A stretch of DNA of 33,437 nt from Acidimicrobiales bacterium (GCA_035316325.1 DATHJB010000223.1:1-33437); one strand, 5' to 3'. Positions 1 through 8,714 are shown, numbered from the stretch's first letter. A program made the numbers and translations. Notes: a model not told the origin generated them from the letters alone.

Positions 1-281
1 ATCATGTTCTTGATGTAGTCGGCGTGACCCGGCATGTCGACGTGCGCGTAATGCCGGTTCGGCGTCTCGTACTCCACATGCGAGATGTTGATCGTGATGC
101 CCCGCTGCTTCTCCTCCGGGGCCTTGTCGATCTCGTCGAACTTCATCACCTGGACGTTCGGGTTGGCCTCGCCCAGAACCTTGGTGATGGCCGCGGTGAG
201 AGTGGTTTTCCCGTGGTCGATATGACCCATCGTGCCCACGTTCAAATGCGGCTTGGTCCGCTCGAACTTCTGCTTGGCCAT
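1..281 (-). CDS. tuf: Elongation factor Tu, copy 1 (5' part only, cut by window edge)
   Basis: EF-Tu is the GTPase that carries aminoacyl-tRNA to the ribosomal A site. Only the first 93 residues are in the window, and the gene runs off the left edge. The protein begins [20 protein letters not shown]. The P-loop GHIDHGKT is at about residues 19-26, the switch-I motif [12 protein letters not shown] near 60-71 and the G3 motif DMPGH near 81-85. The ATG at 281-279 is the usual EF-Tu start and has an AGAGG-type ribosome binding site about 10 bases upstream. It follows fusA by 52 bases on the same strand, as the last gene of a classical str operon. One small oddity is Met in the G3 motif, where DAPGH or DCPGH is usual. 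A second tuf copy lies at the right edge of the window. Identification is certain. Confidence 0.97.
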   Translation of the reverse strand, partial: MAKQKFERTKPHLNVGTMGHIDHGKTTLTAAITKVLGEANPNVQVMKFDEIDKAPEEKQRGITINISHVEYETPNRHYAHVDMPGHADYIKNM

Positions 282-333
282 GACTCTGGGAACCTCTCTG
301 AATTAAGCAGTATTGGGATGTGATGAGTGGGAG

Positions 334-2424
334 CTACTCGCCGCGGACTCGAGCGACGATCTCTTCCTGGACCGAAGTGGGCGTCCGCTGGTAGCTGTCG
401 AACTGCATCGTGTACGTCGCGCGACCCTGGGTGCGCGAGCGCAGGTCGCCAACATACCCGAACATCTCGGACAGGGGAACCGTGGCGCGGACCACTTGGC
501 TGCTGCCGCGTTGCTCCATGCCACCCACCTGTCCACGGCGGCTGTTGAGGTCGCCGATCACGTCGCCCATGTAGTCCTCAGGCGTGACGACCTCGACCGA
601 CATGATCGGTTCGAGCAACGTCGGCTTTGCCTTGCGGACGGCCTCTTTGAAGACCATCGAGCCGGCGATCTTGAACGCCATCTCGGACGAGTCGACGTCG
701 TGGTACTTGCCGTCGGTCAGCGTGAAGCGGACGTCGACCGTGGGATATCCGGCGAGCACACCGGCGTCGAGCGATTGCTGGATGCCGGCGTCGACCGCGG
801 GGATGTACTCACGGGGGACGCGGCCACCGGTGATCTTGTCGACGAACTCGTAGCCACCACCCGGGCCGAGCGGCTCGATCGTGACGGTGACCTCGGCGAA
901 CTGACCGGCACCACCGGTCTGCTTCTTGTGGGTGTACCTGACCTTCTCGACCGTCTGGGTGACGGTCTCGCGGTAGGCCACCTGCGGCTTGCCGACGGTG
1001 GCGTCGACGCGGAACTCGCGGAGCATGCGGTCGACGATGACCTCGAGGTGCAACTCGCCCATGCCGGAGATGACCGTCTGGCCGGTGTCCTCGTCGGAGC
1101 GCACGGTGAACGTCGGGTCCTCCTCGCTGAGCGACTGGAGGGCCTTCGACATCTTCTCCTGGTCGGCCTTCGTCTTCGGCTCGACCGCCACGTGGATCAC
1201 GGGCTCGGGGAACTCGACCTGCTCCAGCACGATCTCGTGGCCGGGCTCGGCCAGCGTGTCGCCGGTGCGGGTCTGCTTGAGGCCGATGCCCGCGGCGATG
1301 TCGCCCGTGAACACGGCGTCGACGTCCTCACGGTGGTTGGCGTGCATCTGCAGGATGCGGCCGATCCGCTCCTTGCGCTCGTTGGTGGTGTTGACCACCT
1401 GCGAGCCCTTTTCGAGGGTGCCTGAGTAGACCCGGAAGTAGGTGAGCTTGCCGACGTGCGGGTCGGACATGATCTTGAAGGCCAGCGCCGCGAACGGCTC
1501 GTTGTCGCTGGGCTTGCGCTCCAGCTCCTCGGTGCCGCGCGGGTTGGTGCCCGTGACCGGCGGGAGGTCGACCGGGCTGGGCAGGTAGTCGACGATCGCG
1601 TCGAGCAGCGGCTGCACGCCCTTGTTCTTGAAGGCACTGCCGTTGAGCACCGGCACGATCTCGCCCGACAGGGTGCCGGCGCGGATGGCGGACCTCAGGT
1701 CGTCGGCGGTGATCTCCTCCTCGCCGACGTACTTCTCGAGGATGTTCTCGTCGAACGCCGAGAGCACGTCGATGAGCCGGTGCCGATAGTCCTCGGCCTG
1801 GTCGACGAGGTCGTCGGGGATGTCGAGGACGTCCCACTGGGCGCCCAGCTCCTCGTTCTTCCACACGAGCGCCTTCATCTCGACCAGGTCGACGACGCCC
1901 TTGTAGTGGCCCTCGGCCCCGATCGGCAGCTGGATCACGGCGACGTTGGCGTCGAGCCGGTCGCGGATGGAGTCGACGCCGGTGAAGAAGTCGGCGCCCA
2001 GACGGTCCATCTTGTTGATGAAGCACATCCGGGGGACGTGGTACTTGTTGGCCTGGCGCCACACCGTCTCGGTCTGCGGCTCGACACCGGCGACGGCGTC
2101 GAACACCGCCACCGCACCGTCGAGGACGCGCAGCGACCGCTCCACCTCGACCGTGAAGTCGACGTGGCCGGGTGTGTCGATGATGTTGATCTGGTGGTCG
2201 TTCCAGTAGCAGGTCGTCGCGGCCGACGTGATCGTGATGCCGCGCTCCTGCTCCTGGACCATCCAGTCCATGGTGGCGGCGCCCTCGTGGACCTCACCGA
2301 TCTTGTAGGTCTTGCCGGTGTAGTAGAGGATGCGCTCGGTCGTCGTGGTCTTGCCCGCGTCGATGTGGGCCATGATCCCGATGTTGCGGGTCTTCTCTAG
2401 GGGTTGCGTTCGCTTGGTGCTCAT
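334..2424 (-). CDS. fusA: Elongation factor G
   Basis: EF-G is the 696-residue translocation GTPase, which moves tRNA and mRNA through the ribosome after peptide transfer and works with RRF in ribosome recycling. The GTPase motifs are intact: AHIDAGKT at residues 19-26, RGITI at 61-65, DTPGH at 83-87, NKMD at 137-140 and the GSA motif near 260. Domains II to V follow at normal length, including the domain IV segment with GGAGQFAEV and the C-terminal domain ending near [12 protein letters not shown]. The ATG at 2424 gives the canonical MSTKRT start. The gene lies 113 bases downstream of rpsG and 52 upstream of tuf, all on the minus strand, as expected for the str operon. No unusual residue was noticed. 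Confidence 0.98.
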   Translation of the reverse strand: MSTKRTQPLEKTRNIGIMAHIDAGKTTTTERILYYTGKTYKIGEVHEGAATMDWMVQEQERGITITSAATTCYWNDHQINIIDTPGHVDFTVEVERSLRVLDGAVAVFDAVAGVEPQTETVWRQANKYHVPRMCFINKMDRLGADFFTGVDSIRDRLDANVAVIQLPIGAEGHYKGVVDLVEMKALVWKNEELGAQWDVLDIPDDLVDQAEDYRHRLIDVLSAFDENILEKYVGEEEITADDLRSAIRAGTLSGEIVPVLNGSAFKNKGVQPLLDAIVDYLPSPVDLPPVTGTNPRGTEELERKPSDNEPFAALAFKIMSDPHVGKLTYFRVYSGTLEKGSQVVNTTNERKERIGRILQMHANHREDVDAVFTGDIAAGIGLKQTRTGDTLAEPGHEIVLEQVEFPEPVIHVAVEPKTKADQEKMSKALQSLSEEDPTFTVRSDEDTGQTVISGMGELHLEVIVDRMLREFRVDATVGKPQVAYRETVTQTVEKVRYTHKKQTGGAGQFAEVTVTIEPLGPGGGYEFVDKITGGRVPREYIPAVDAGIQQSLDAGVLAGYPTVDVRFTLTDGKYHDVDSSEMAFKIAGSMVFKEAVRKAKPTLLEPIMSVEVVTPEDYMGDVIGDLNSRRGQVGGMEQRGSSQVVRATVPLSEMFGYVGDLRSRTQGRATYTMQFDSYQRTPTSVQEEIVARVRGE

Positions 2425-2458
2425 CGTTGTGGTCTCTCGCTCGACAGGCGCGACGACT

Positions 2459-2525
2459 CGGGTGTGTCACCCGTCTTTCGTCGGTGGAAGCGCATCCGGA
2501 CGGGGGAGGGTCGGAGCGCCCCCGT
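2459..2525 (-). repeat. Small inverted repeats in the rpsG-fusA spacer
   Basis: The 113-base spacer between rpsG and fusA holds two simple stem-loops. One is CGGGTG-TGT-CACCCG at 2459-2473 (6-bp stem, 3-base loop). The other pairs ACGGGGG at 2500-2506 with CCCCCGT at 2519-2525. An alternative 5-bp pairing of CCCCC at 2519-2523 with GGGGG at 2532-2536 is also possible. No U-run follows, so these look like intercistronic RNA structure rather than a terminator. A role in S7 autoregulation or mRNA processing is a guess. Confidence 0.4.
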
Positions 2526-2537
2526 GGATCAGGGGGA

Positions 2538-3008
2538 CTACCAGCGGTAGTGGGCGAAGGCCTTGTTGGACTCGGCCATCTTGTGCATGTCTTCCTTGCG
2601 CTTGACCGCACTGCCGATGGCGTTGTTGGCATCCATCAGCTCGGCGGCGAGCCGCTCGGCCATGGTGCGTTCACGACGGTTGCGGGCGAAGCTCACCAGC
2701 CAGCGGATCGACAGCGTGGTGGCGCGGCGGGGGCGGACCTCGACGGGCACCTGGTAGGTGGCGCCGCCGACGCGGCGGCTCTTGACCTCGAGCTGCGGCT
2801 TGATGTTGTCGACCGCGCGCTTGACGACGGTCAGGGCGTCGCCGCCCGACTTCTCGGCGACGATCTCAAGGGCGTCGTAGACGATCTTCTCGGCCGTCGA
2901 CTTCTTGCCTCGTTGCAGCACCTTGTTGACGACCTGTGTGACCAGAACCGACTTGTAGACCGGGTCGGGCATCAGGTCACGACGAGGTGCGGGGCCCCTG
3001 CGCGGCAT
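2538..3008 (-). CDS. rpsG: 30S ribosomal protein S7
   Basis: S7 is a primary 16S rRNA-binding protein that nucleates assembly of the 30S head and contacts the E-site tRNA. It is 156 residues long, the normal bacterial length, and begins [16 protein letters not shown]. Recognisable blocks are [26 protein letters not shown], the [15 protein letters not shown] beta-hairpin near residues 81-95 and the C-terminal [20 protein letters not shown]. In E. coli S7 represses its own operon by binding the rpsL-rpsG junction; here that spacer is only 5 bases, so any such site must differ. The gene is co-transcribed with rpsL upstream and fusA downstream. Confidence 0.98.
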   Translation of the reverse strand: MPRRGPAPRRDLMPDPVYKSVLVTQVVNKVLQRGKKSTAEKIVYDALEIVAEKSGGDALTVVKRAVDNIKPQLEVKSRRVGGATYQVPVEVRPRRATTLSIRWLVSFARNRRERTMAERLAAELMDANNAIGSAVKRKEDMHKMAESNKAFAHYRW

Positions 3009-3013
3009 CGGAC

Positions 3014-3385
3014 TCAGCCTTCTTTCTTGGCGCCGTAGCGGCTACGGGCCTGCTTGCGGTCGCGGACACCGGCGGTGTCGAGCGTGCCGCGGATGATCTT
3101 GTAGCGGACGCCGGGGAGGTCGCGGACGCGGCCACCGCGGACGAGCACGATGGAGTGCTCCTGCAGGTTGTGCCCTTCACCGGGGATGTAGGCCGTGACC
3201 TCAACCCCGCCGGTGAGGCGGACACGGGCGACCTTGCGGAGCGCCGAGTTCGGCTTCTTGGGCGTGTGGGTGAACACGCGGGTACAGACGCCACGCCGCT
3301 GGGGCGCGCCCTTCAGTGCCGGTGTCTTCACTTTCGACGTCTTGGACTGCCGACCCTTGCGGACCAGCTGCTGGATGGTGGGCAC
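3014..3385 (-). CDS. rpsL: 30S ribosomal protein S12 (natural Arg at position 88)
   Basis: S12 sits at the decoding centre of the small subunit and sets translational accuracy; it is part of the streptomycin site. The protein has 123 residues and starts at GTG 3385 ([12 protein letters not shown]), with a GCGAGG ribosome binding site 5 bases upstream. The decoding loops are present. [11 protein letters not shown] carries Lys43 as in wild-type S12. The second loop reads GGRVRDLPG, with Arg at residue 88, where E. coli and Mycobacterium have Lys. K88R is a known streptomycin-resistance change in M. tuberculosis. The [11 protein letters not shown] block (residues 68-78) is normal. It is the first gene of the str operon, with a 300-base divergent region upstream. 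Confidence 0.97.
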   Translation of the reverse strand: MPTIQQLVRKGRQSKTSKVKTPALKGAPQRRGVCTRVFTHTPKKPNSALRKVARVRLTGGVEVTAYIPGEGHNLQEHSIVLVRGGRVRDLPGVRYKIIRGTLDTAGVRDRKQARSRYGAKKEG

Positions 3386-3533
3386 TCATACCTCGCGAGC
3401 AACGGTGGCGTAATGAATTCGAGGGGATTGGCGTCTGCGCGCGGAGGGCGCAAGGCCAGCCAGGCATCCTACGGCCGCCACGGACTACCGGGCAAAACAT
3501 CCACTGCGCGCTACCGCCCGCAGGAACCCAAAC

Positions 3534-3539
3534 AGTATA
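3534..3539 (-). promoter_or_regulatory. Candidate -10 box of the str operon promoter
   Basis: On the minus strand the hexamer TATACT at 3539-3534 is an excellent -10 match, one of very few AT-rich words in the 300-base region between rpsL and the plus-strand gene. No convincing -35 is seen 17 bases upstream; that position is part of an inverted repeat, CTCGG-CGCAG-CCGAG at 3547-3561. If used, it gives a leader of about 140 bases before rpsL. The call rests on the hexamer only. Confidence 0.4.
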
Positions 3540-3578
3540 CGGCTTTCTCGGCGCAGCCGAGGCTGCTTGGGGCGCCGA

Positions 3579-3599
3579 CACTGGCCGTGGCAGCCAGTG
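3579..3599. repeat. Perfect 7-bp inverted repeat in the divergent region
   Basis: CACTGGC-CGTGGCA-GCCAGTG at 3579-3599 is a perfect dyad with a 7-base spacer, about 85 bases upstream of the plus-strand start at 3687 and upstream of the candidate rpsL promoter. It is not followed by a U-run on either strand. It could be a protein-binding site for one or both divergent transcripts. Apart from this and the 3547-3561 dyad, I see nothing else in 3386-3686. Confidence 0.4.
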
Positions 3600-3686
3600 C
3601 TAACGCGTCGCTAAGCCCCACGGGATCTGCTGTGGTGATCACGCAGGCCCGGTCGGCGGACTCGGGGGCACAGTGAGGCGGTTGTC

Positions 3687-6299
3687 GTGAGCAACTTCAG
3701 GCGGATCTTCGATCGACTCCAGACCAGCAACGGTGGGCACGCCCCCGTCGCGGCGGAGCCGACCCTCCGACGGCTGGTCCTCGTCGCGCCCTTCTGGGCG
3801 TGGTGGACGGAGCTCGGCCAGGCCTGCGAGGCCTACCGCCGGCTCGTCGACCGGCTGAGCACGGCACCGACGAGTGGCGTGGCGTCGTTCATCCACGACT
3901 TCCCCCGGGAGGCGGACGACCGGAAGCTGCACGACAAGCTGGCCGCGGCCGGAGCGGACGGCCGCCACCTCTACCCGGTGTGGCACTGGCTGACGGACCA
4001 GCACGGCGAGGGGTACGAGGTCGAGTGGAACGACGTCGGCTCCGCGGCCGCCGAGGCGGCGCGGCACACCGTGGCGGAGGGGCTCCGCTGCTGCGAGGAG
4101 GGCTGGATCCCGAAGGTGGCCGACGATTGCCGCGAGCTGATGGCCGACCAGCTGAACCTGTTCGGCGTCCGGTTCTTCTTCGACCACGTCCGCTTCAACG
4201 AGTTCCTGTGCGAGGTGGGAGCGTCGGACGACCACCGCCCCGACCTGGCCCCCGACCCGATGCCGCCCTACACGGTGTGCATCGACCTGCGCTTCGACAT
4301 CAAGGTCGACGCCTACTGGACGTTCGCCACCCTGTCGCTGTGGAGCGACAGTCCCGTTCGCCACGACATCGCCCCTCCCGGCAGCAGACGGGACGCGGAG
4401 GGGTCCGACGACCTGACCCTCACCGAGGTCAAGGACAGGCGCGCTGCCTTCGAGTCGATCACCCGGCGGTTCGAGTGCTTCCTCCACGGGCCCACCCCGA
4501 TCGGCGGCGCGCCGCCCGACGACCCCGATCCCGACCGCCACGGCCTCGGGTGGAAGCGACCGCGGCTCGAGGTGTTCGACGGTGCCTACCGGTCGCCGCG
4601 CTTCTGGTTCGCCGTGCCGACCGACCGGCCACCGTCGTCCCTGTCGTACTGGGACGAGGACGACGACGCCAACCGGATCGTCGGCCCGCTCACCGAGCGC
4701 TTCCTGGAGCTGACCGACCCGCGGGCCGACTCCGTCGCCGTCGCCCGCGTGCACGGCGAGTACCTCGTCCAGCGTCGCTTCATCCACGACCTCCACGGGA
4801 CCTCCTCGGTCGGGGACGAACCGACCTACCTCCTGCTGCCGGGCCAGGGCGGCCAGGACGACAAGGATGACCTCGAAGAGACCGGCTACCTGATCGCCCG
4901 TGCGCTGCTCGAGCTCGAGTGGCGCGCCGCGACCGTGCTGTTCGAGGTCGACAGCGAGCTCGAGGTGGCCAGGACCCACGTCAGGATGTACGAGAGCAAC
5001 GCCCGGCAGGCGGGCGTCCTGCTCGACGCCCTGGTCCTCCACCTCCCGGGCACCAGCGGGCGCAGCATGGAGGTCGTCCACACCAGCATCGAGCTCGTCC
5101 ACCAGGCGCTTCTGCAGGGCATCGCCGACTTGGCCGACATGGCGAACCTCATCCAGGCTGCGGTCAGGAAGGTCGGCGACGGGGCTGACGAGCTCATGGC
5201 CGGCTTCGACCGGCGCCTCGACCAGCGGGCCATCCCGCACCGGGTCGACATCCGGGCGGCCCTGGCGGAGCGGGGCCTGTTCAGCCGGCTCCAGGAGCAG
5301 GCCATCGACGACATGGCCCTGGCCGAGCGGGTGCAGACCCGGTACCAGTCGCTGCTCCAGGAGATCACGATGGCGTTCGAGGAGCGCCGCGTCCGCGAGG
5401 CCGACAAGCTGGAGCGCTCGTCGTGGACCATCGCGCTCCTGTTCGGCATCGTCGGCGTGGTCACCGCGCTGGAGGCCACGCTGAACTTCCACTGGAACTC
5501 ACCACCGGACCGCGTCCTCGGTGCGACGAGCCTGGCGGTCGGTGGGGCCGCCTTCGTCGTGCTCGTCGCGATCCTCGGCGGCCTCTACCGCTTCCGCCGG
5601 GTCGGCACGCTGGGCACCGGGCCGTTCCGGCAGCGGTACCACAAGGTCTGGTCGTTCCTGGCGGCAACGTCGACCGACTCGCTGCACCGGTTGAAGGTGG
5701 AGGTCGAGAATCACCCTCCCGAGGCTCGGCGGCTGTGGAACGAGGCCGACCGGCGGCTGAGCGCGGACCTCGCCCGGCTCTGGGATGCCCAGCCCCCGGC
5801 GCAGCCCCGCCCGTGGCTGCGCGCCGACGACCCGCAGGGCTCCGAGCCAGCCCTCCGCCCCTGCGGCCTCGAGCGCGACCAGGAGGTGAAGCGCCTGGCC
5901 GAGCAGGCGGAGTCGTTCGTGTGCGAGACGCTCCTCGTCAGCGAGCGGACCCCGCGCCTCAACCAGTTCGCGCTGCCCCGGTTCACCCTCCTCTACCGAC
6001 TCCTGTCGACCACGCGCGCCCACGTGCACGCCAACCCGGCACCGCGGTTGGTGTCGGACTTCGACGTCTACACGTCGCTCTTGAACGCCGGGTTCCCCGC
6101 CGACCGCTGGGAGACCTACCTGACCTGGGAGCGCGAGCTCCTCGACCGCGAGCAGCGGCTGACCGGAGCCGGGGCCGTGCAGGCGAGGGTGCTGCTCGGA
6201 CACGTGAAGGCGACTGGCGTCCGCCACGGGCTGACCGACGTGCAGGCCGACGGCGTCGTCTGCCGGATGTGGAACGACATCGAGGCGTGGCGTGGTTGA
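3687..6299 (+). CDS. Unrecognised 870-residue protein with helical stalk and two transmembrane helices
   Basis: I do not recognise this family. The GTG at 3687 is preceded by GTGAGGCGG, giving a well-spaced ribosome binding site. Residues about 25-360 form a mixed region rich in Trp and charged residues, opening with LRRLVLVAPFWAWW. Residues about 390-578 are strongly helical with few prolines, rich in Leu, Glu, Gln and Arg, like a long stalk or coiled coil. Two hydrophobic helices follow, about 580-599 and 612-633, joined by a short loop NFHWNSPPDRVLG, with basic residues after the second (YRFRR). A soluble helical domain of about 235 residues ends the protein. The stalk plus closely spaced helix pair recalls CorA-type topology, but the GMN motif is absent and the C-terminal domain is too large. 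There is no signal peptide. It stands alone between the str operon and a sugar cluster. Function unknown. Confidence 0.85.
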   Translation: MSNFRRIFDRLQTSNGGHAPVAAEPTLRRLVLVAPFWAWWTELGQACEAYRRLVDRLSTAPTSGVASFIHDFPREADDRKLHDKLAAAGADGRHLYPVWHWLTDQHGEGYEVEWNDVGSAAAEAARHTVAEGLRCCEEGWIPKVADDCRELMADQLNLFGVRFFFDHVRFNEFLCEVGASDDHRPDLAPDPMPPYTVCIDLRFDIKVDAYWTFATLSLWSDSPVRHDIAPPGSRRDAEGSDDLTLTEVKDRRAAFESITRRFECFLHGPTPIGGAPPDDPDPDRHGLGWKRPRLEVFDGAYRSPRFWFAVPTDRPPSSLSYWDEDDDANRIVGPLTERFLELTDPRADSVAVARVHGEYLVQRRFIHDLHGTSSVGDEPTYLLLPGQGGQDDKDDLEETGYLIARALLELEWRAATVLFEVDSELEVARTHVRMYESNARQAGVLLDALVLHLPGTSGRSMEVVHTSIELVHQALLQGIADLADMANLIQAAVRKVGDGADELMAGFDRRLDQRAIPHRVDIRAALAERGLFSRLQEQAIDDMALAERVQTRYQSLLQEITMAFEERRVREADKLERSSWTIALLFGIVGVVTALEATLNFHWNSPPDRVLGATSLAVGGAAFVVLVAILGGLYRFRRVGTLGTGPFRQRYHKVWSFLAATSTDSLHRLKVEVENHPPEARRLWNEADRRLSADLARLWDAQPPAQPRPWLRADDPQGSEPALRPCGLERDQEVKRLAEQAESFVCETLLVSERTPRLNQFALPRFTLLYRLLSTTRAHVHANPAPRLVSDFDVYTSLLNAGFPADRWETYLTWERELLDREQRLTGAGAVQARVLLGHVKATGVRHGLTDVQADGVVCRMWNDIEAWRG

Positions 6300-6320
6300 C
6301 GGCGGGGGGCTTTCGTGTTC

Positions 6321-6340
6321 CCATGAGAGCGCTCTCATGG
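6321..6340. promoter_or_regulatory. LacI-family operator over the glucosidase start codon
   Basis: CCATGAGAGCGCTCTCATGG is a perfect 20-bp palindrome with the central GCGC typical of LacI/GalR-family operators (compare the CebR site TGGGAGCGCTCCCA). The ATG of the GH1 gene at 6337-6339 lies inside its right arm. A LacI-family gene overlaps the end of the same glucosidase gene, so it is the obvious ligand. A TTGACG word at 6296-6301 could serve as a -35 box, which would place transcription start inside the operator. Confidence 0.85.
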
Positions 6341-7713
6341 GTCGTTCACGCGCTTTCCCCGAGGGCTTCCTGTGGGGAGCCTCCACGTCCGCCTACCAGA
6401 TCGAAGGCGGCGTCGACGTCGACGGTCGTGGCGCGTCCGTCTGGGACACCTTCGCCGCCGCCGGTCATTGCCGCGGCGACACCGGGGCGGTCGCCGCCGA
6501 CCACCGGCACCGCATGGGCGACGACGTCGCCCTCCTGGCGGCGCTCGGCGTGCCGGCGTACCGCTTCTCCGTCGCCTGGCCGCGGGTGCAGCCCACGGGC
6601 GAGGGGCCTGCCAGCCCCACGGGACTGGGCTTCTACGACCGGCTCGTCGACACGCTGCTGTCCCACGGCATCGAGCCGGTGGCGACGCTGTACCACTGGG
6701 ACCTGCCCCAGGCCCTGGAGGACGCCGGCGGCTGGCCGGCCCGGGCGACGGCCGAGCGCTTCGCCGACTACGCCCGGGTCGTGGGCGCGGCCCTGGGCGA
6801 TCGCGTCCGGCGCTGGACCACGATCAACGAACCGTGGTGCGCGGCGATGCTGGGCTACGGCGCCGGCATCCACGCCCCCGGCCGCACCGACCCCGGCGCC
6901 GCCGTGCAGGCCACCCACCACCTGCTGCTCGCCCACGGCCTCGCCGTCGACGTCCTGCGCTCCGAGGTGCGCCTCGACGCCGACGTCGGCATCACGCTCA
7001 ACCCCTATCCCGTGCTGCCGACCGGCGACTCCCCGGCCGACCACGACGCCGCGCGCCGCATCGACGGCATCGCCAACCGCATCTGGTACGACCCGGTGCT
7101 GAGGGGCCGCTACCCCGACGACGTGCTCGAGGACCTCACGACGGTCAGCGACCTGACGCACATAAGGCGGGGCGACCTCGCCCAGATCGCCCGCCCGATC
7201 GACTCCCTGGGGCTCAACTACTACCGCTGCTACCACGTGCGCCACGAGCCGGGCGCCTCGGCGTCGCCCTCACCGTGGCCGGGCTCGACCGACGTGGCCT
7301 TCACCGAGTCGGCGCCGGAGGCCACGCCGACCACCAACGGCTGGGCCGTCGAGCCGGGCGGCCTGTTCGACGCCCTGGTGCGGGTGGCCACCGACTACGA
7401 CCCGCCGCCCCTCTACGTCCACGAGAGCGGCGGCGCCTTCCCCGACACCCCCAACGGCGACGGCCACGTGCACGACGACGACCGGGTCGCCTACCTCGAC
7501 GCCCACGTGCAGGCGTGCCACGACGCGATCGTCGCCGGGGTCGACCTGCGGGGCTACTTCGTGTGGTCGTACCTCGACAACTTCGAGTGGGCCGAGGGCT
7601 ACACGCAGCGCTTCGGCGTGGTCCACGTCGACTTCGCGAGCCAGGTCCGCACCCCCAAGGCCAGCGCGTGGTGGTTCGCCCAGGTGGCAGCCACGAATAC
7701 CTTGAGGTCATGA
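6337..7713 (+). CDS. GH1 family beta-glucosidase
   Basis: This enzyme of 458 residues would hydrolyse beta-linked glucosides or cellobiose in the cytoplasm by the retaining GH1 mechanism. The family landmarks are the N-terminal FPEGFLWGASTSAYQIEG, the acid/base motif TINEP with Glu165, and the nucleophile Glu363 within YVHESGGAFPD. The aglycone/sugar-binding segment is WSYLDNFEWAEGYTQRFG near the C-terminus. No signal peptide is present. The ATG at 6337 is chosen because the GH1 fold begins six residues later; upstream codons in frame overlap the preceding gene. There is no clear ribosome binding site and the start lies in an operator, so the mRNA may be leaderless. The nucleophile motif is HESGG where TENG is usual, a double change around an intact Glu. 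The last four bases overlap the LacI start (ATGA). Substrate is inferred. Confidence 0.93.
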   Translation: MGRSRAFPEGFLWGASTSAYQIEGGVDVDGRGASVWDTFAAAGHCRGDTGAVAADHRHRMGDDVALLAALGVPAYRFSVAWPRVQPTGEGPASPTGLGFYDRLVDTLLSHGIEPVATLYHWDLPQALEDAGGWPARATAERFADYARVVGAALGDRVRRWTTINEPWCAAMLGYGAGIHAPGRTDPGAAVQATHHLLLAHGLAVDVLRSEVRLDADVGITLNPYPVLPTGDSPADHDAARRIDGIANRIWYDPVLRGRYPDDVLEDLTTVSDLTHIRRGDLAQIARPIDSLGLNYYRCYHVRHEPGASASPSPWPGSTDVAFTESAPEATPTTNGWAVEPGGLFDALVRVATDYDPPPLYVHESGGAFPDTPNGDGHVHDDDRVAYLDAHVQACHDAIVAGVDLRGYFVWSYLDNFEWAEGYTQRFGVVHVDFASQVRTPKASAWWFAQVAATNTLRS

Positions 7714-8714
7714 GCCGGAGGGAATCGACGCTGGAGGACGTGGCCGCCCGGGCCGGAGTCTCGCGGGCGACGGCGTCGCGGGTGATCAACGGCAGCCCCC
7801 GGGTGACCGAGGCGACGCGCGACGCCGTCGAACGGGCCGTCGAGGCGCTGCGCTACACGCCCAACCGGGCGGCTCGCAGCCTGGCGGGCAGCAGCAGCGA
7901 CACGGTGGCGCTGGTGGTGTCGGAGCCGAGCTCCCGCCTGTTCGCCGACCCGTTCTTCGCCGGCACCGTGCGCGGCGTGGCCGCGGCCCTGGCGGAGAGC
8001 CGCTACCAGCTGGTGCTGCTGTCCACCCAGAGCGACGCCGACCGCGGCCGGGTCGAGCACCACCTGCTGCGGGGCACGACCGACGGCGTGCTGCTGCTGT
8101 CGACCCGGGCCGACGACCCGCTGCCGGCCCGGCTGGCAAGGGAGGGCCTGCCCTGCGTGGTCGCCGGGCGCCCGGCCGACGCCGCGGTCGGCTACGTCGA
8201 CGCCGACAACGAGGGCGGGGCTCGGGCCGCGGTGGCCCACCTGCTGGAGCGCGGCCGGCGGGTGATCGCCACCGTGGCCGGGCCCGCCGAGATGGCCGTC
8301 GGCGTCGACCGCTACGAGGGCTGGCGGGCGGCCCTGGCCGACGCCGGGCTCAAGCCCGCCCGGAGCCTCGTCGCCCGGGCCGACTTCACCCGGGCCGGTG
8401 GCCGGGCGGCGGCGGAGAAGCTGCTCGACCGGACGGCCGACCTCGACGCCGTGTTCGCCGCGTCCGACCTCATGGCCCTGGGCGTGCTCGACACGCTGCG
8501 GGCCGCGAAGCGGAAGGTGCCGCGGGACGTGGCCGTGGTCGGCTTCGACGACAGCGAGCTCGCCGAGTCGGCCGACCCGCCGCTCACGTCGGTCCGCCAG
8601 CCGATCGAGCAGATGGGCCACGAGCTGGCGGCCCGGCTGCTGGCGCAGCTCGAGGGAGCCGAACCCGCCGGCGTGGTGCTGCCGACCGAGCTGGTGATCC
8701 GCCAGTCCTCATGA
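7710..8714 (+). CDS. LacI-family transcriptional regulator (glucosidase regulator)
   Basis: This is a LacI/GalR-type repressor of 334 residues. The N-terminal helix-turn-helix is TLEDVAARAGVSRATASRVINGSPRV, followed by the hinge helix around NRAARSLAG. A periplasmic-binding-protein-like effector domain fills the rest, including the family blocks AVFAASDLMALGVLD and VAVVGFDDSELAESADPPLTSVRQP. The start codon ATG at 7710 overlaps the glucosidase stop as ATGA, so the two are translationally coupled. The expected site is the palindrome TGAGAGCGCTCTCA at 6324-6337, which implies autoregulation plus control of the glucosidase, released by an imported sugar. The inducer is unknown. It is distinct from the second LacI regulator at 14498-15526: the recognition-helix residues differ (SRAT versus GAGT). 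Confidence 0.95.
   Translation: MSRRESTLEDVAARAGVSRATASRVINGSPRVTEATRDAVERAVEALRYTPNRAARSLAGSSSDTVALVVSEPSSRLFADPFFAGTVRGVAAALAESRYQLVLLSTQSDADRGRVEHHLLRGTTDGVLLLSTRADDPLPARLAREGLPCVVAGRPADAAVGYVDADNEGGARAAVAHLLERGRRVIATVAGPAEMAVGVDRYEGWRAALADAGLKPARSLVARADFTRAGGRAAAEKLLDRTADLDAVFAASDLMALGVLDTLRAAKRKVPRDVAVVGFDDSELAESADPPLTSVRQPIEQMGHELAARLLAQLEGAEPAGVVLPTELVIRQSS

Noticed and set aside
3687..6299. Calling the 870-residue protein a CorA magnesium transporter
   Set aside because: Only the stalk and helix pair look alike; there is no GMN motif, and a 235-residue domain follows the second helix.
6372..7709. Open frame joined to the front of the LacI gene and overlapping the glucosidase
   Set aside because: It is an Arg/Pro-rich shadow of the GH1 gene; the LacI fold starts at ATG 7710.
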